From contig JAQOOI010000022.1 of the NCBI GenBank assembly GCA_028554645.1, forward strand, positions 1,426,001-1,490,000: a DNA stretch of 64,000 nucleotides, written 5' to 3'. This DNA is from Omphalotus guepiniiformis. Lineage: Eukaryota; Basidiomycota; Agaricomycetes; Agaricales; Omphalotaceae. Position 1 is the stretch's first letter, and every line of letters starts with the position of its first letter. Of this stretch, positions 49,618 to 60,402 are shown in pieces. The notes below the pieces were generated by a model, which saw nothing but the letters and a program-made list of their open reading frames with translations, searched no databases and was not told where the DNA came from. The position numbers and the translations under genes were made by a program.

Positions 49618-52600
49618 ATGTTGGTCCTTAATTTTTCTCATTCTTGCCGCATACTTAAAGAAATTGTCCTTTAACTTAGGTCTGGGCGTGCGAGACAGAC
49701 GGGCGGGTTCGATATAGATGAAGAAATTCACTACCCCACTCGTCCTGTCGACAAGGACAAAGCGGAACAGGAGCTGGTCGTGAACATCAAGAAGGCGACA
49801 AGTCCTGAGGAAACTGCTCCCAAGCAGAAACATGTTCGAAGTGCGTGTTTGACGTATATATTGTTACAGCAAGACTGCTGATTACTTGTGGCGGAATACA
49901 GAATGTATAGTCTTCACCTGGGACTATCATTCATCAATATCATTCTGGAGCGGGCTAAGAGTCCAGCCAATTCTGTCCGATGAAGTCCAAACATTTAAAG
50001 CACTCATCACCGTCCACAAAGTTTTGCAGGAGGGACATCCGATTGTGAGTTGTCGTACATTTACGCTTGGATGTATGTTAACTCTTCGCAGACACTCAAA
50101 GAGGCACACGGGCAAACAGCTTGGCTAGAGACATGCGCTCGTACGGTTGGAAATGATGGTGTAAGGGGTGGGTGACTTTTGTTTTATAGTTAAATCCTTG
50201 GTTCACCTCGTGATTTTGTAGGCTATGGACCGCTAATTAGGACTTACGTCCAATTTTTGCTCGCAAAATTGAGATTTCATCGTCTCAGACCAGAGTTCAA
50301 CGGACTTTTTGAATACGAGGAATACATCACTTTGAAGGGTATCGATGATCCTAATGAAGGGTATGTTTCCACTATATCTTCTATTTTCTTATGAGGAGTA
50401 ACATACATCCAGTTACGAGACAATATCGGACCTCATGGCTCTACAAGACCAGATAGAATCGTTTCAAAAGATGGTGTTTTCGCATTTCAGACATTCCACT
50501 AACAACGAATGTCGTATCTCATCCCTGGTCCCCCTCGTGAAGGAAAGTTGGGGCATCTACAAATTCATAACAAGTATGATGCGTGCCATGTATCGAAGTG
50601 AGTCCCGTAGTCATCTGCGCTCGAACAGCTTACCTACCGGCGACTCGTAGGAACTAATGATGTCGATGCCATGGAGCCACTGCGCCAGCGCTATACATCT
50701 CAGCATTATAGTCTTCGAAAGTTCTACTACGAGTGCTCTAATCTCAAATATCTGACAGGATTGATCAACGTTCCCAAATTGGGTCAAGTGAGAACTGCAT
50801 CTACCTATCGAGAACGCTGATATGCTGATTTTGCTCTCAAGAACCTCCTAACCTCATGGATACAGGTGATGCACCCGACTTGCCTGCTCGTCCAAAGACT
50901 GTAGCACCAAAATCGCCCTCTACTCCTCCTGCGCCACCTACACCGGATGCTAATGCTCTCAGTGAGCAGGCGCGCATGCTGAAACAGTACGAGGACCAAC
51001 AAGCTGCATTACAAGCCGCGAGAGAAGCCGAAGAACGTCGCAGGCTTGAGCTGGAGCAGCAACAACAGCGGGAATTCGAGCAAAGACAGCGAGAGCAAGC
51101 TGAGAATCAACGTCTCGCACAAGAACAGCTCTTACACCAACAGCAGCAACTTTACAACAATCAAGCTGCCCAACAAGCCGCTGAGCTTGAACGGGAACTC
51201 CTCGCGATGCGAGGTCAATATGAGCGCGACCAGATCTTTTTGGAGCAGTACGATCGTGTCAGTATCCCTATTCATATGTTCATAGCATCAGTCAATTCAC
51301 TCTAGTGAAACAGCGCGTGAAAGCATTGGAAGCCGAATTAGCGGCGGTCAATGCCCATATCAATTCCCAAGTCAGTTCCAAGGACGAGCTCATCAAGCAA
51401 CTCCAAGATCAAGTCACCTTGTGGCGAAACAAGTACGAGGCTCTCGCTAAACTATACAGCCAGCTTCGCACGGAACACTTGGACATGCTTTCCAAGTTTA
51501 AACAGATGCAATTGAAGGCTAATTCCGCTCAGGAGGCTATTGACCGCATGGAAAGAATGGAGCGGGATCTGAAGGCGAAAAATTTGGAGTTGGCAGACAT
51601 GCTCAGGGAACGCGACCGGGCTCGGTTCGATATTGACCGCCAAAAGTCATCACACAAGGAAGAGGTTGACCGCCTCAGACGTGATTTGAACTTTGCCAAT
51701 GAACGTGCCGAGGATGCTTCGAGGTCAAAGAACTCTGAAGTATCTTCTGTGCTGTCCAAGTACAACAGACAGATATCCGAGTTGGAGGATTCATTGCGTG
51801 TACGTTTTATTCTGTTATGTATACGTTCTTCATTAAATGTTAACATTCACTACAGACCAAGCAATATCAAATCGACGACCTTTTGTCAAAGTTGGAACAA
51901 TCGCGTGCAGACATGGAACAGTTGCGTCTGGAGAAGGATCAAGAAATCGAGGTTCTCAACGAGGGCGTGGATGATACCCTCAAACAACTAGCGGATGCTC
52001 AACAGGTGCGGTTTTCGAGCGAGTTCTGTGAATATTTCGCATTGATGAATCATGTGTTGTAGGATCAAGATTTGCTCGACAAAACAACAAATGCGCAGAT
52101 CGATACTCTAATTCTCGATAATAGGAAGAAATTGAATGACATCATTGGTAAGTCTCGTCAATACTGTTCCATTTGAGCGTTCTTGACCAAGGGAACACCG
52201 CATCTAGACTCTATTCTACAAGCCTGCGTACAAAAAGTGGACGAAGCAATCTACGAGTTGGAGTCGTTGACTCAAGCCGGAAACCTAAATTCCACACCAG
52301 AGTATACGTTGACCATGATTGAGAAAGCCATGAATAACGCCAACGAATTCGCCACTGTTTATAACCTGTACTTGGGTGAAGAAGCTGGCGGCGAGCACGT
52401 TGACGTTATCAAGTCGGCGAATGAGTTCGCCCAGACGCTGGCCGACGTCTTGATCAACACGAAAGGAATTACTCGCCTTGCGCGTGATGATGAAGCGTCT
52501 GACAAGCTCGTCGGCTTTGCCAAGGGCGCTGGAGATATCGGCCTACGGCTATTCTTAAATTTACAGTCGTACAAGCTCGATCTTCTGCAGCCTTCCCAGC

Positions 52601-53445
52601 GAAAGGACGTCGCTTTGCGGAACAATGGCGAAATTCGTGGTGCACTCACCAAGCTGTCGGACTCGGTCGACAAGTTAATCTCCAAAGACGCCAAGTCCAA
52701 TGCTCTTGCTCGCGCGAACGGTGACATCGGTGACATTGTTGAGCACGAGATGAACAGTGCTGCACAGGCTATCGAGGCCGCCACTCGACGACTGCAAGAG
52801 CTCATGGATCGTCCGAGAGATTCCAGCCGTTTCAGTGCCGTTGACTTGCAAGTCCACGACTCCATTCTGTCTGCTGCAATGGCTATCACGAGTGCTATTG
52901 CACGTCTCATAAAGGCCGCTACGGAGTCACAGCAGGAAATTGTTGCTCAGGGGAAGGGCTCGAGCTCTACTCAACAGTTCTACAAGCGAAACAACCGTTG
53001 GACGGAGGGTTTGATATCGGCGGCCAAGGCAGTTGCGTTTGCTACCAACTTGCTGATCGAGAGCGCCGATGGTGTTCTGTCTGGTACACACTCACTGGAG
53101 CAGCTCATTGTTGCTTCGAATGAAGTAGCTGCTGCTACTGCCCAGCTTGTCGCCGCTTCTCGAGTAAAGGCCAACCTCATGTCGAAGACACAGGAGCGGC
53201 TCGAATTTGCCGCCAAGGCTGTCACAGAGGCTTGCAAAGCCCTCGTCAGACAAGTCAAGGCTGTGGCTGCCAAGCAAGTTGAGGAGGAGGATGTGGACTA
53301 CAAGAATATGGCTGTCCTCGACTTCAAGAGGCGGGAGATGGAGCAGCAGGTTGAGATCTTGAAGTTGGAGAAGGATCTCGGAGCCGCACGGCATAGACTC
53401 GGAGCCATGAGGCGTGCGGGATATCACACGGAAGAAACAGACTAA
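49618..53445 (+). CDS. SLA2: Endocytic adaptor Sla2/End4 (HIP1R family)
   Basis: Links clathrin coats and PI(4,5)P2 membranes to actin. N-terminal ANTH domain: AEQELVVNIKKATSPEETAP, KHVRKCIVFTWDYHSSISFW, EVQTFKALITVHKVLQEGHP, then YGPLIRTYVQFLLAKLRFHR. A Pro-rich linker (PKSPSTPPAPPTPD) and a Gln/Glu-rich coiled coil (ERRRLELEQQQQREFEQRQR through ELEDSLRTKQYQID) follow. The C-terminal I/LWEQ (talin-like) actin-binding domain starts near SAMAITSAIARLIKAATESQ, with WTEGLISAAKAVAFATNLL and LDFKRREMEQQVEILKLEKD. About 1000 residues, the family size. The start (ATG 49618, a two-codon exon, intron to 49698) is the only fit found in the short space before SURF1. One junction (50788-50841) is off by one base. 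Confidence 0.92.
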
Positions 53446-53764
53446 TGGATGGATGGAAAAAGCAAATTTCACAGTCACATTTACATGTACGATATGTCTA
53501 TGTATTCCACTGTTCGGTTAATTCTGCTGTTGTTACTTGAGTGTGTGAGTTCAGAAAGGACGAAACAAAGGAGCGGAGTTGAGCAACTAAGCAAATTGTG
53601 TATACAAGGATTGAATGCAAACAAGCAAGGTGAGGAAGGTATAAACAATTTGGATATATCAGTGCGAAAGGCACGAGTATTATAAGGTAAATGAATAGTG
53701 CAAATAGAATGATAAAGATAAACAGCGCTCGCGGATTGCAAAGGAAAGTTTAAGGACGATGCCC
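53446..53764. other. Interval between convergent Sla2 and Ser-rich gene
   Basis: About 320 bp of 3' flanks; nothing else seen. Confidence 0.5.
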
Positions 53765-56207
53765 CTAAGAGCGTTCGTCGTCAGTGTCACTCCGTACAGT
53801 GTCCAAAGATTCTCGAGCTAGGTCCAGAAAGCTGCCCTCCCGGTGTAATGACTTGGCTCCTTTGTCTCCCTCATCCTCAATATCCAAAAAAGAAGGTTTC
53901 CGCATGATTGAAGCCCTGTGAAGGCCCATCTCTGCTAGGTTCTGCTTGTGGATTCCCTTTCGAGGAGGAGGAGAGAGAGGAATGAGGCGAGGCGAATCAG
54001 AGGGTGGAGAGGTAATAGGAGATGTAGGTGGTCTTCGGGAACGAGGAGGTGGTTGAAGGCCAACAAAAGAAGAAGATTGTGCATTGCCCGTTCGCATTGG
54101 ACTCGACATCGAGCCTTGTGCTGTGGATGGGCGGGGCAGTCGTGGAGGCACGACACCACCACTTTTGTCCATCATAGAGGTGCTTCTCATAAGGTGCTGA
54201 GAATTATTTATCAAGTCCTGTGTAGTGGTCGTGAGGCCAGTTGATGACTGGGAGTAATCGGACTCTGAATTGAAAGTAGATGAAGAAATGATTGACATTC
54301 CCCGTGCCCTTGAGAAACTAAACGATTCTTGCACGCTCGCTTCTAGCTTCAGCATCTCTGCCGGAGACATGATCTGTTGCGGTGTGTAATCTGCGGTAGA
54401 AGATGATGCATGAGGACTGCTTGGCGGATGATCGCTCCCGCTCTCATCCCAAAACGAAGAAGCCGTCGTACCGCCGCTGTTCATATGCAGATTCTTCAAA
54501 GAATTGTTCAGCTTTCTTTCTCGGTCTAGAGGTAAGCTGAACACCGAGCGGGCGTCATCTTCCCCGGTTCGGTCATGGGAAGTAGATGTTCTACGCATGC
54601 TCGAGCCTGAAAACAACCTGGTCCTTCCTTGCGTGGGATGGCTACCGACGCTTCCTCTCTTCGGCTCAGTGGATGAACCGTTGTCGTGAGAAATGAATGA
54701 GCTACTAGTACCCTGGTGTCGCAATGGGTTAGGTATAGGTGGTAAAGGAATTCGAGGGTGATGAAATGAGCGTTGTTTGCGAGGCGCCCTTTCAGGTGTC
54801 GCTTCTGGAGGAAATATGATAGAAGAACTGCTCGGTGAAGCACCTTTCGTGAGTGATTGATGTGAGACAGCTTTCTTGAGCGTCCGAGGAGGATTGTGGG
54901 ATTTTATCGAAGAGCCAACGTCTGGACTACTGCCAACAGCTGACTGAGAAGAAATGAGGGTTCTCTCGCGTGTTTTAGAGCGAGGAATGTAATGCTGATT
55001 CGTGATTCCGGTATCACGGGAAGATTTGAAAGAAAGACTTGAAGATGAGGCTGAAGCATTAAATTCCGGCATCGAAGGGTCACCATCATCGTCTGACATG
55101 TCGAGAGTGACAGGCGGTGGTGGGAGTCGTTGACTGGGCGGTGCAGAGACGGGAAGACCCATGCGTTGTATAGACGGCTGACGAACAACAACGCGAGGCG
55201 ATACTGAGGAAAACATAGGGCTCACGGGCGAGGAAGATGGTTTTGTAGGAGTGGAGGGTTTAGAAGGTGAATGCTCATCCAGCAAGAATTTGCTGCGCTG
55301 AGTACTGGAGCCGACATCCGTCAGTCCTCGAGCGCGCATGGGTGGACGAGGAGAAACGACTGGATCTGGTTGACTGAGTCTATTCTTATCCGTCAAAGTG
55401 GACGACGAATGAGATTTGACCATGGTACTCAGAGAGTGCCAGCTGTCTTCGGGAGCTAGATGTGAATTCCGTTGCAGGAGACTATTTGCCAGTTTTCTAA
55501 GTCAAAGACGAAACATCAGCATCCGTTTGAAAAAAAATTGAAGATGCGATGACATACTTTTGAGAAGCGGGGTCCGTGAGCAGCTGCTCATGGAGGAGGG
55601 ACGTCGGACTGACAAGAGTCACTTCGTCAGGATAAGAATGAGAAGACGAGGACGCATATGAGCCTCGGTTGACTTTAGGCTGCTCCTCAACCCTCTTGGA
55701 GACATAGTCACCGACAGAAGAATTGGAGTATGCGGAGAGACGATTCGGGTCTACAGCGGCAGGAGGAACAGCGATACCTCGAGCAGCAAAGGGATCCATA
55801 TCGGAGAGCGTCAAGAGTGAATGACGGTTTGTTGCGCTGTCGCGCTGGCCATCAGAGGGAGTACGAGGTTCTATAGAGTCGACACGAGAGCGAGTAGAAG
55901 AGACAGATTTGGAAGGGGGTCTGCTCGTATACTTTGGAGAGCCCTCTGGGCGATAAGAAGATTCTGGAACAGGAATGAAGGGGAGAACGGGAGAAGGTGG
56001 ATCCTGAATAGCTAAAGAAGGATGTTTCTTTGATTTAAAGCCAATAGCAGTAGCGAGAGTGTTAAACTTGTGGCTGTCAATGCGTTTCCGAGGGACATCT
56101 CTGGAGTTCTTGTCAATGGAAAAGGATTGCTGCTGTTCTTTGGAGGAAGTTCCTTTTGATAAGGGCCACCAATTGCGGTTCGTAGACTCGTTACGAGGAG
56201 AAGGCAT
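53765..56207 (-). CDS. Long disordered Ser/Pro-rich protein, unknown function
   Basis: Two exons joined by one GT-AG intron at about 55499-55560 give roughly 795 residues. The protein starts MPSPRNESTNRNWWPLSKGT and is dominated by Ser, Pro and Arg throughout, with many RxxS and SP sites. A few more ordered stretches stand out: KFNTLATAIGFKSKKHPS, YTPQQIMSPAEMLKLEASVQ and MGLHRASIMRKPSFLDIEDE. No enzyme domain, membrane segment or signal peptide. It could be a signalling scaffold or a polarity/cytoskeletal regulator with kinase sites; that is only inferred from composition. The 552-codon frame shows it is coding. Confidence 0.8.
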
Positions 56208-56657
56208 GGAAGAAAAGGAGAGAAATAGATTACAGACACTAATTTGACACAGAGCAGGACTTGGAAAGCCTGTCGGACGAAGAGTCGCTCAAAACAACTG
56301 TCAGAACATGGAGCAGAAAACAGAAAATGCCGTATTCATAGAAACGCTCGCCTAATTTCTTCCGTGCCAACATATTCTCTCACGTTTCATATCCCCAGAA
56401 ACACCTTCATTCCTCAACTTTCTTTCTAAATAAATTATTCTCTTCTGTTCCTTCCATTATGTTAATTACTTCTCGGTGCCGTTTCATTGATCTTTCCTCC
56501 AATTTCTTAGCAGGAACCCCCGCCCATTTTCGCTTAACGTGAAGGTACCGGCTGTTTGTGTAAGCGCCCTGATACCAGCGTTACTATGTAAGATGATAAG
56601 TCTTTCTGTATTATAAAAAAAAAGTCTATATGATATAGCCTATGCATAGTGTTCCCG
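56208..56657. other. Interval upstream of Ser-rich gene
   Basis: About 450 bp: promoter of the Ser-rich gene and 3' flank of the voltage-sensor-like gene. No gene seen. Confidence 0.5.
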
Positions 56658-57578
56658 TTACAATCCCGCCCACAAATCCTCAGCATCACGGTTCTCAGCA
56701 GCTTGAACGGCCAGAGGCATCTCTGACAGAGGCTGTGGCCTGTTTGGCTGATCGGCATCAAAAACAACCGGGTTGCGAACCAGTGGTCGACCCAGTTCAG
56801 CATCTTCTTCCTCGTCACTTTCAATGTCAATGTCAAGTCGATTGTACCCTGAACGCCTGGGGCCATTGATATCTATAGGCTTTGGCCTGGAGAAAATTGA
56901 TTGTCCAGACCTAGGAATGAATCGTCAATCAATGACAGAGGTTCCAAAACTTGCTGCACGTACTGCCTCATAACAGCCGCAAGGCGGCTGAATTGAAGGA
57001 CGTTCCTAGCTACGAGAAGCAAGGTATCGAGAATTTCTTCTTCTTTACTTGTAGAACCACAATTTGCGAATGCGAGAACAAGCAGCGTCAACGCGCAGAA
57101 TACAGTCAGAAAGAGATCTACTATATTGAAAGGGGATTTCCAGAATTGCTGCAAACGGGGGGGGTCAGCCTGACATGAGAGCAGAAAAAGGCGAAATTTT
57201 ACACACTCGTCCAAAGGCAACGAAACGTATCCCAACCTCAAGTATCATAGAGGCATTTATGATGATTTCAAGGATATAAAAAGGAAGACCAGGACAGCCA
57301 TCTGTGATACTGAGGACTATAGTAGTGACAGAGAGTGCCGCCATAACAAGGTAAAGGAATATGTACGTCCGTGAATGGACGAATCGGTTGGCAAGGCCCT
57401 TGGTTATTTCCTGGCGTGTCAGGGCATAGATTGAACGTGTTGGCCTGTATTTCGAGTCAAGTCGAGGTACATATTGAGCAGATATGGCTCACGGTGAGGA
57501 ATGAGTAGGTGTTTCGTCACTGCCATCGCCATTCAAAGGGTCTGCTTCGCCGACCTCAATGTCGTCTTGGTGGGACAT
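56658..57578 (-). CDS. Voltage-sensor-like four-helix membrane protein (ion-transport-domain type)
   Basis: Four exons, about 245 residues. Acidic N-terminus MSHQDDIEVGEADPLNGDGS, then RSIYALTRQEITKGLANRFV. Membrane segments: TYIFLYLVMAALSVTTIVLS, YILEIIINASMILEVGIRFV, FNIVDLFLTVFCALTLLVLA, and the S4-like LLLVARNVLQFSRLAAVMRQ with three arginines. There is no pore loop or selectivity filter. The tail is acidic (DIDIESDEEEDAELGR). The arrangement recalls a voltage-sensor domain without a pore, as in proton channels and voltage-dependent phosphatases. A proton-channel or regulatory role is inference; the family is conserved but I know of no tested function. One intron contains a run of eight C/G. 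Confidence 0.8.
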
Positions 57579-57732
57579 GTCCAGCGTCAGGTACAATTTG
57601 CCGCCCGCGGAACCGGCAAAGGACAACGGCAACGAAACCAAGCACGTGCAAATACCACTTGTCTCTTGCTTTCCACTCCATCGTCAGGCAGTACCTCTTC
57701 CCTAGTCGTTCCCATCGTACAGTTTCGTCAAA

Positions 57733-59119
57733 ATGGGTGGTGGAGATTTGAATATGAAAAAGTCGTGGCACCCGCTACTCCTGAAGAATCAGGAGCGGGT
57801 GTGGTTGGAAGAAAAGAAAGCAGTGAGTCCGAATAAAGGTGTAGGGGATCTATGTGACTCTGACGCCTTTCCTTCCACAGCTCGAAGAAAAGAAGAAGCT
57901 TGATCAGCTGAGGAAAGAGAAAGAAGAAGAGCGACAGCTGCAAGAACTACAACGACTGCAGGAGGAACAAACAGGGAAAAAGCGAACAGAGAAACTAGAG
58001 TGGATGTACACTACGCCAGCAACGGGGAGCAGTCAGAATGCTAATGATCTGGAGGACTATTTGTTAGGAAAGAAACGAGTTGATAAGATGTTGACCGGGG
58101 ATGAGAATGCCAAGATTGGTCTTTACAACCATTATGAATGTTAACAAGTTCTCAAAGATAAATAGATTGGTGCCTCTCACAAGAACTTTATTGCGATCCA
58201 AAACGCCAACAATGCTCGCGACACTGCTTCCAAGATTCGCGAGGATCCTTTATTCGCCATCAAACAGCAGGAACAAGCTGCGTACCAAGCTTTGATGTCT
58301 AACCCCCTTCGTTTGAGGGAGATGCAAGAGAGGAATGGTGTTGCCCCTAAAAAGGACAAGAAAGAGCGTAAACGAGAGAAGGAGGAGAAAAGAAGGTTGA
58401 AAGAGGAGAAGAGGCAGAGGAAGCTCCAAGATCGCTACTCGCGATCACCGAGTCCGTTGGATGACCGCTATGACCGAAGGTCTTCAAGGGACTATCACAA
58501 AAGTCGTCGCACACCCAGCCTCTCTCCGCCTCCATCTTCCTCCCGCCGTGATAGTGGAAGAGACGGTCGCAGCAGCTATCCTATCAAACGACGTCGAAGC
58601 TATAGTCGCAGTGCCAGTCCCAGGGGTGATCACTATCGGAATAGCAGAAGCTCAGATAACTCACCACTCGAGGACGATCTTGGTACCCGTGGTCGGACGA
58701 ACGGAATACCTCACAGTCGCACAGCAGACCGCAGATCAAGGAGTCGCAGTATTCGAAGGAAGCGATCTCGAAGCCCTAGTCCCCTGCGAGATACTCGCCA
58801 GCATACTCTTGGAAAACGCCCTAGGAAGAGCCCCTCGCCACCGCCACGGTCAATGAGCTCTCGTGCGGCAGAAGATCGTGCAGCACGTTTGGCTGCTATG
58901 TCTGCTGACGCAGATTCGGCCAAGATTGAGCGCCAGGAACGGCTCACCAAGTTGCTCGAGAAGGAGAAGGCTGAACTTGCTGCTGAGGAGGCTGCGCGAG
59001 CCAAGTCAAAAGGGATGGGAGGATTTCTTAGTCATGAACAGAAGAAGGTCTTTGGTGGTTCAGGACTGGAGGACCGAATTCGGAGAGGGCGAGGTGGGAT
59101 GGTCATCGACACAGATTAA
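57733..59119 (+). CDS. CWC25: Pre-mRNA-splicing factor CWC25
   Basis: Step-1 spliceosome factor that stabilises the branch helix after Prp2 action. Starts [40 protein letters not shown]. The N-terminal helix with K(S)WHP is the diagnostic motif. Then [38 protein letters not shown], the join [38 protein letters not shown] and [12 protein letters not shown]. The C-terminal half is an RS-like domain (basic Arg/Ser repeats) ending in a helix, then [20 protein letters not shown]. Exons 57733-57822 and from 57881; the next junction (58113-58171) lies in an 8-bp direct repeat and fits only AT-AG or GT-TG, or a GC donor that drops two residues. Divergent from the voltage-sensor-like gene, 154 bp apart. 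Confidence 0.92.
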
Positions 59120-59326
59120 TGTCTTCGCGCAGAATTCACCCATTATCTACATACTCTCTGGTTTCGCGGTACTGTGTATTATTCTCAAATTATCATGGCT
59201 TACGCTATTTCAGATGCAACTTTGTTTTATAGGTCAAAGTATCGCTATTTCCTCGACTATATGGCCAATATCATGCTGAAGCTAAGCTGGTATCGTAAGC
59301 GAATTTTCAAAAGACTTTTTGCCACT

Positions 59327-59922
59327 TCAAAAGTCAGATCCAGAGCTCGAAGAAGCTGACGAGTAAGCAGAGGCTCCGTCAGTCGAAGAGCCGTTTGAAT
59401 CAGGAAATCTAGTGGAACACAGTAATGGCGGAGTGCATAGCTTGAACAAGGTCTCTTCGTGGAGGAGATTTGTCAATGGCGTGGAGGGGAGCTTGGATGC
59501 GGTGGTCTTCTCGCCTGAACGATCGAACCGGCCCAGGCCCGGTGACCGAGGCGGAGCAACAGCTTTAGGGACCTTAGAAATGAAGGGTGCATCAGTCAGG
59601 GAAACTCGCTACTTTTATTGAAACGAGGAGGAAATGCGTACTGGGCTCAATACCTGGTGGTTCGCCTCCGGTTTCAATTCGCATGCAGCTGACAGGGTCT
59701 CCAGCTTCCAGAGCAGGTCGTATGAAGACTGCCTGTCCGAGTCTCCCTTTATCTGCGCCACTCTAGGGTATGCCAAAGTATTCTGTCATCGCAAGTGGTG
59801 CTCAGAAACTGATGCGCATATAAGCGGCTTCCGCGAGAAAAACTTACATCGCGAGGACGGTCACTAGGAGGTTTAGCGAGTTCTTCGACAAAGCGAATGT
59901 GGGAGATAGCAGTGCAAGACAT
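59327..59922 (-). CDS. Small hypothetical protein
   Basis: Three exons of about 160 residues in total. Start MSCTAISHIRFVEELAKPPS, then DRPRDIKGDSDRQSSYDLLW, KLETLSAACELKPEANHQ, and RVSLTDAPFISKVPKAVAPP, ending with Ser-rich SAYSSASSSSGSDF. No domain recognised. Its open frames join with GT-AG introns and the product is composed of ordinary residues, but without homologs I cannot exclude a chance join, especially since the plus strand over the same bases also has open frames. Confidence 0.5.
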
Positions 59923-60402
59923 TAAAGAGAACGTGAGTGTAGATATATAAAGAGAACAAAATGTGAATAGCGATGTGGTGATGGTGGAGAAAGAAAGAAA
60001 AGTTGAAGTTGGTGGCTTTTTCAAGCAACTCCGCGGGTGGCTTGAATACAAAGTGTCACCTATAAACTTTCTGGCACCAAACTCAATGGAATTTCTTGAA
60101 CTCTTCAGATGTTCCTCGCTGCTAAAATACTTAGTGCGGTCTCATCAGTCAGGGCTTCAGATCGGTGCCGAATAAGTAGTGAATATATCAAAGCTGGGAA
60201 CGGATCAGATTTGTGCGTACAGTTGTGCGTTGCGGTTGGTCTCTACTGCAGCGAACTCGTTCTATCATTCTCAGTCTTCGTTGTCTGAAGAGCCAAAGCG
60301 AGCTCTACGGAAAACGTTCAGGTCACGAGCCACGCGTATTCAAGTTCAAGACGCGTGACCTGGCGAAGGGCTTTTCTCTTTACTCCCATTAGTATTACCA
60401 TC
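59923..60402. other. Divergent promoter region upstream of DMC1
   Basis: About 480 bp between the small hypothetical gene and DMC1. It holds the ACGCGT elements listed separately; otherwise no gene. Confidence 0.5.
60319..60362. promoter_or_regulatory. Two ACGCGT boxes inside a 9-bp inverted repeat, DMC1 promoter
   Basis: ACGCGT at 60332-60337 and 60351-60356, and a perfect inverted repeat CAGGTCACG (60319-60327) / CGTGACCTG (60354-60362). They end 40 bp before the DMC1 start. ACGCGT is the MluI cell-cycle box bound by MBF (Mbp1/Swi6-type) in other fungi, where it drives S-phase and recombination genes. Binding here is inferred. Confidence 0.5.
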
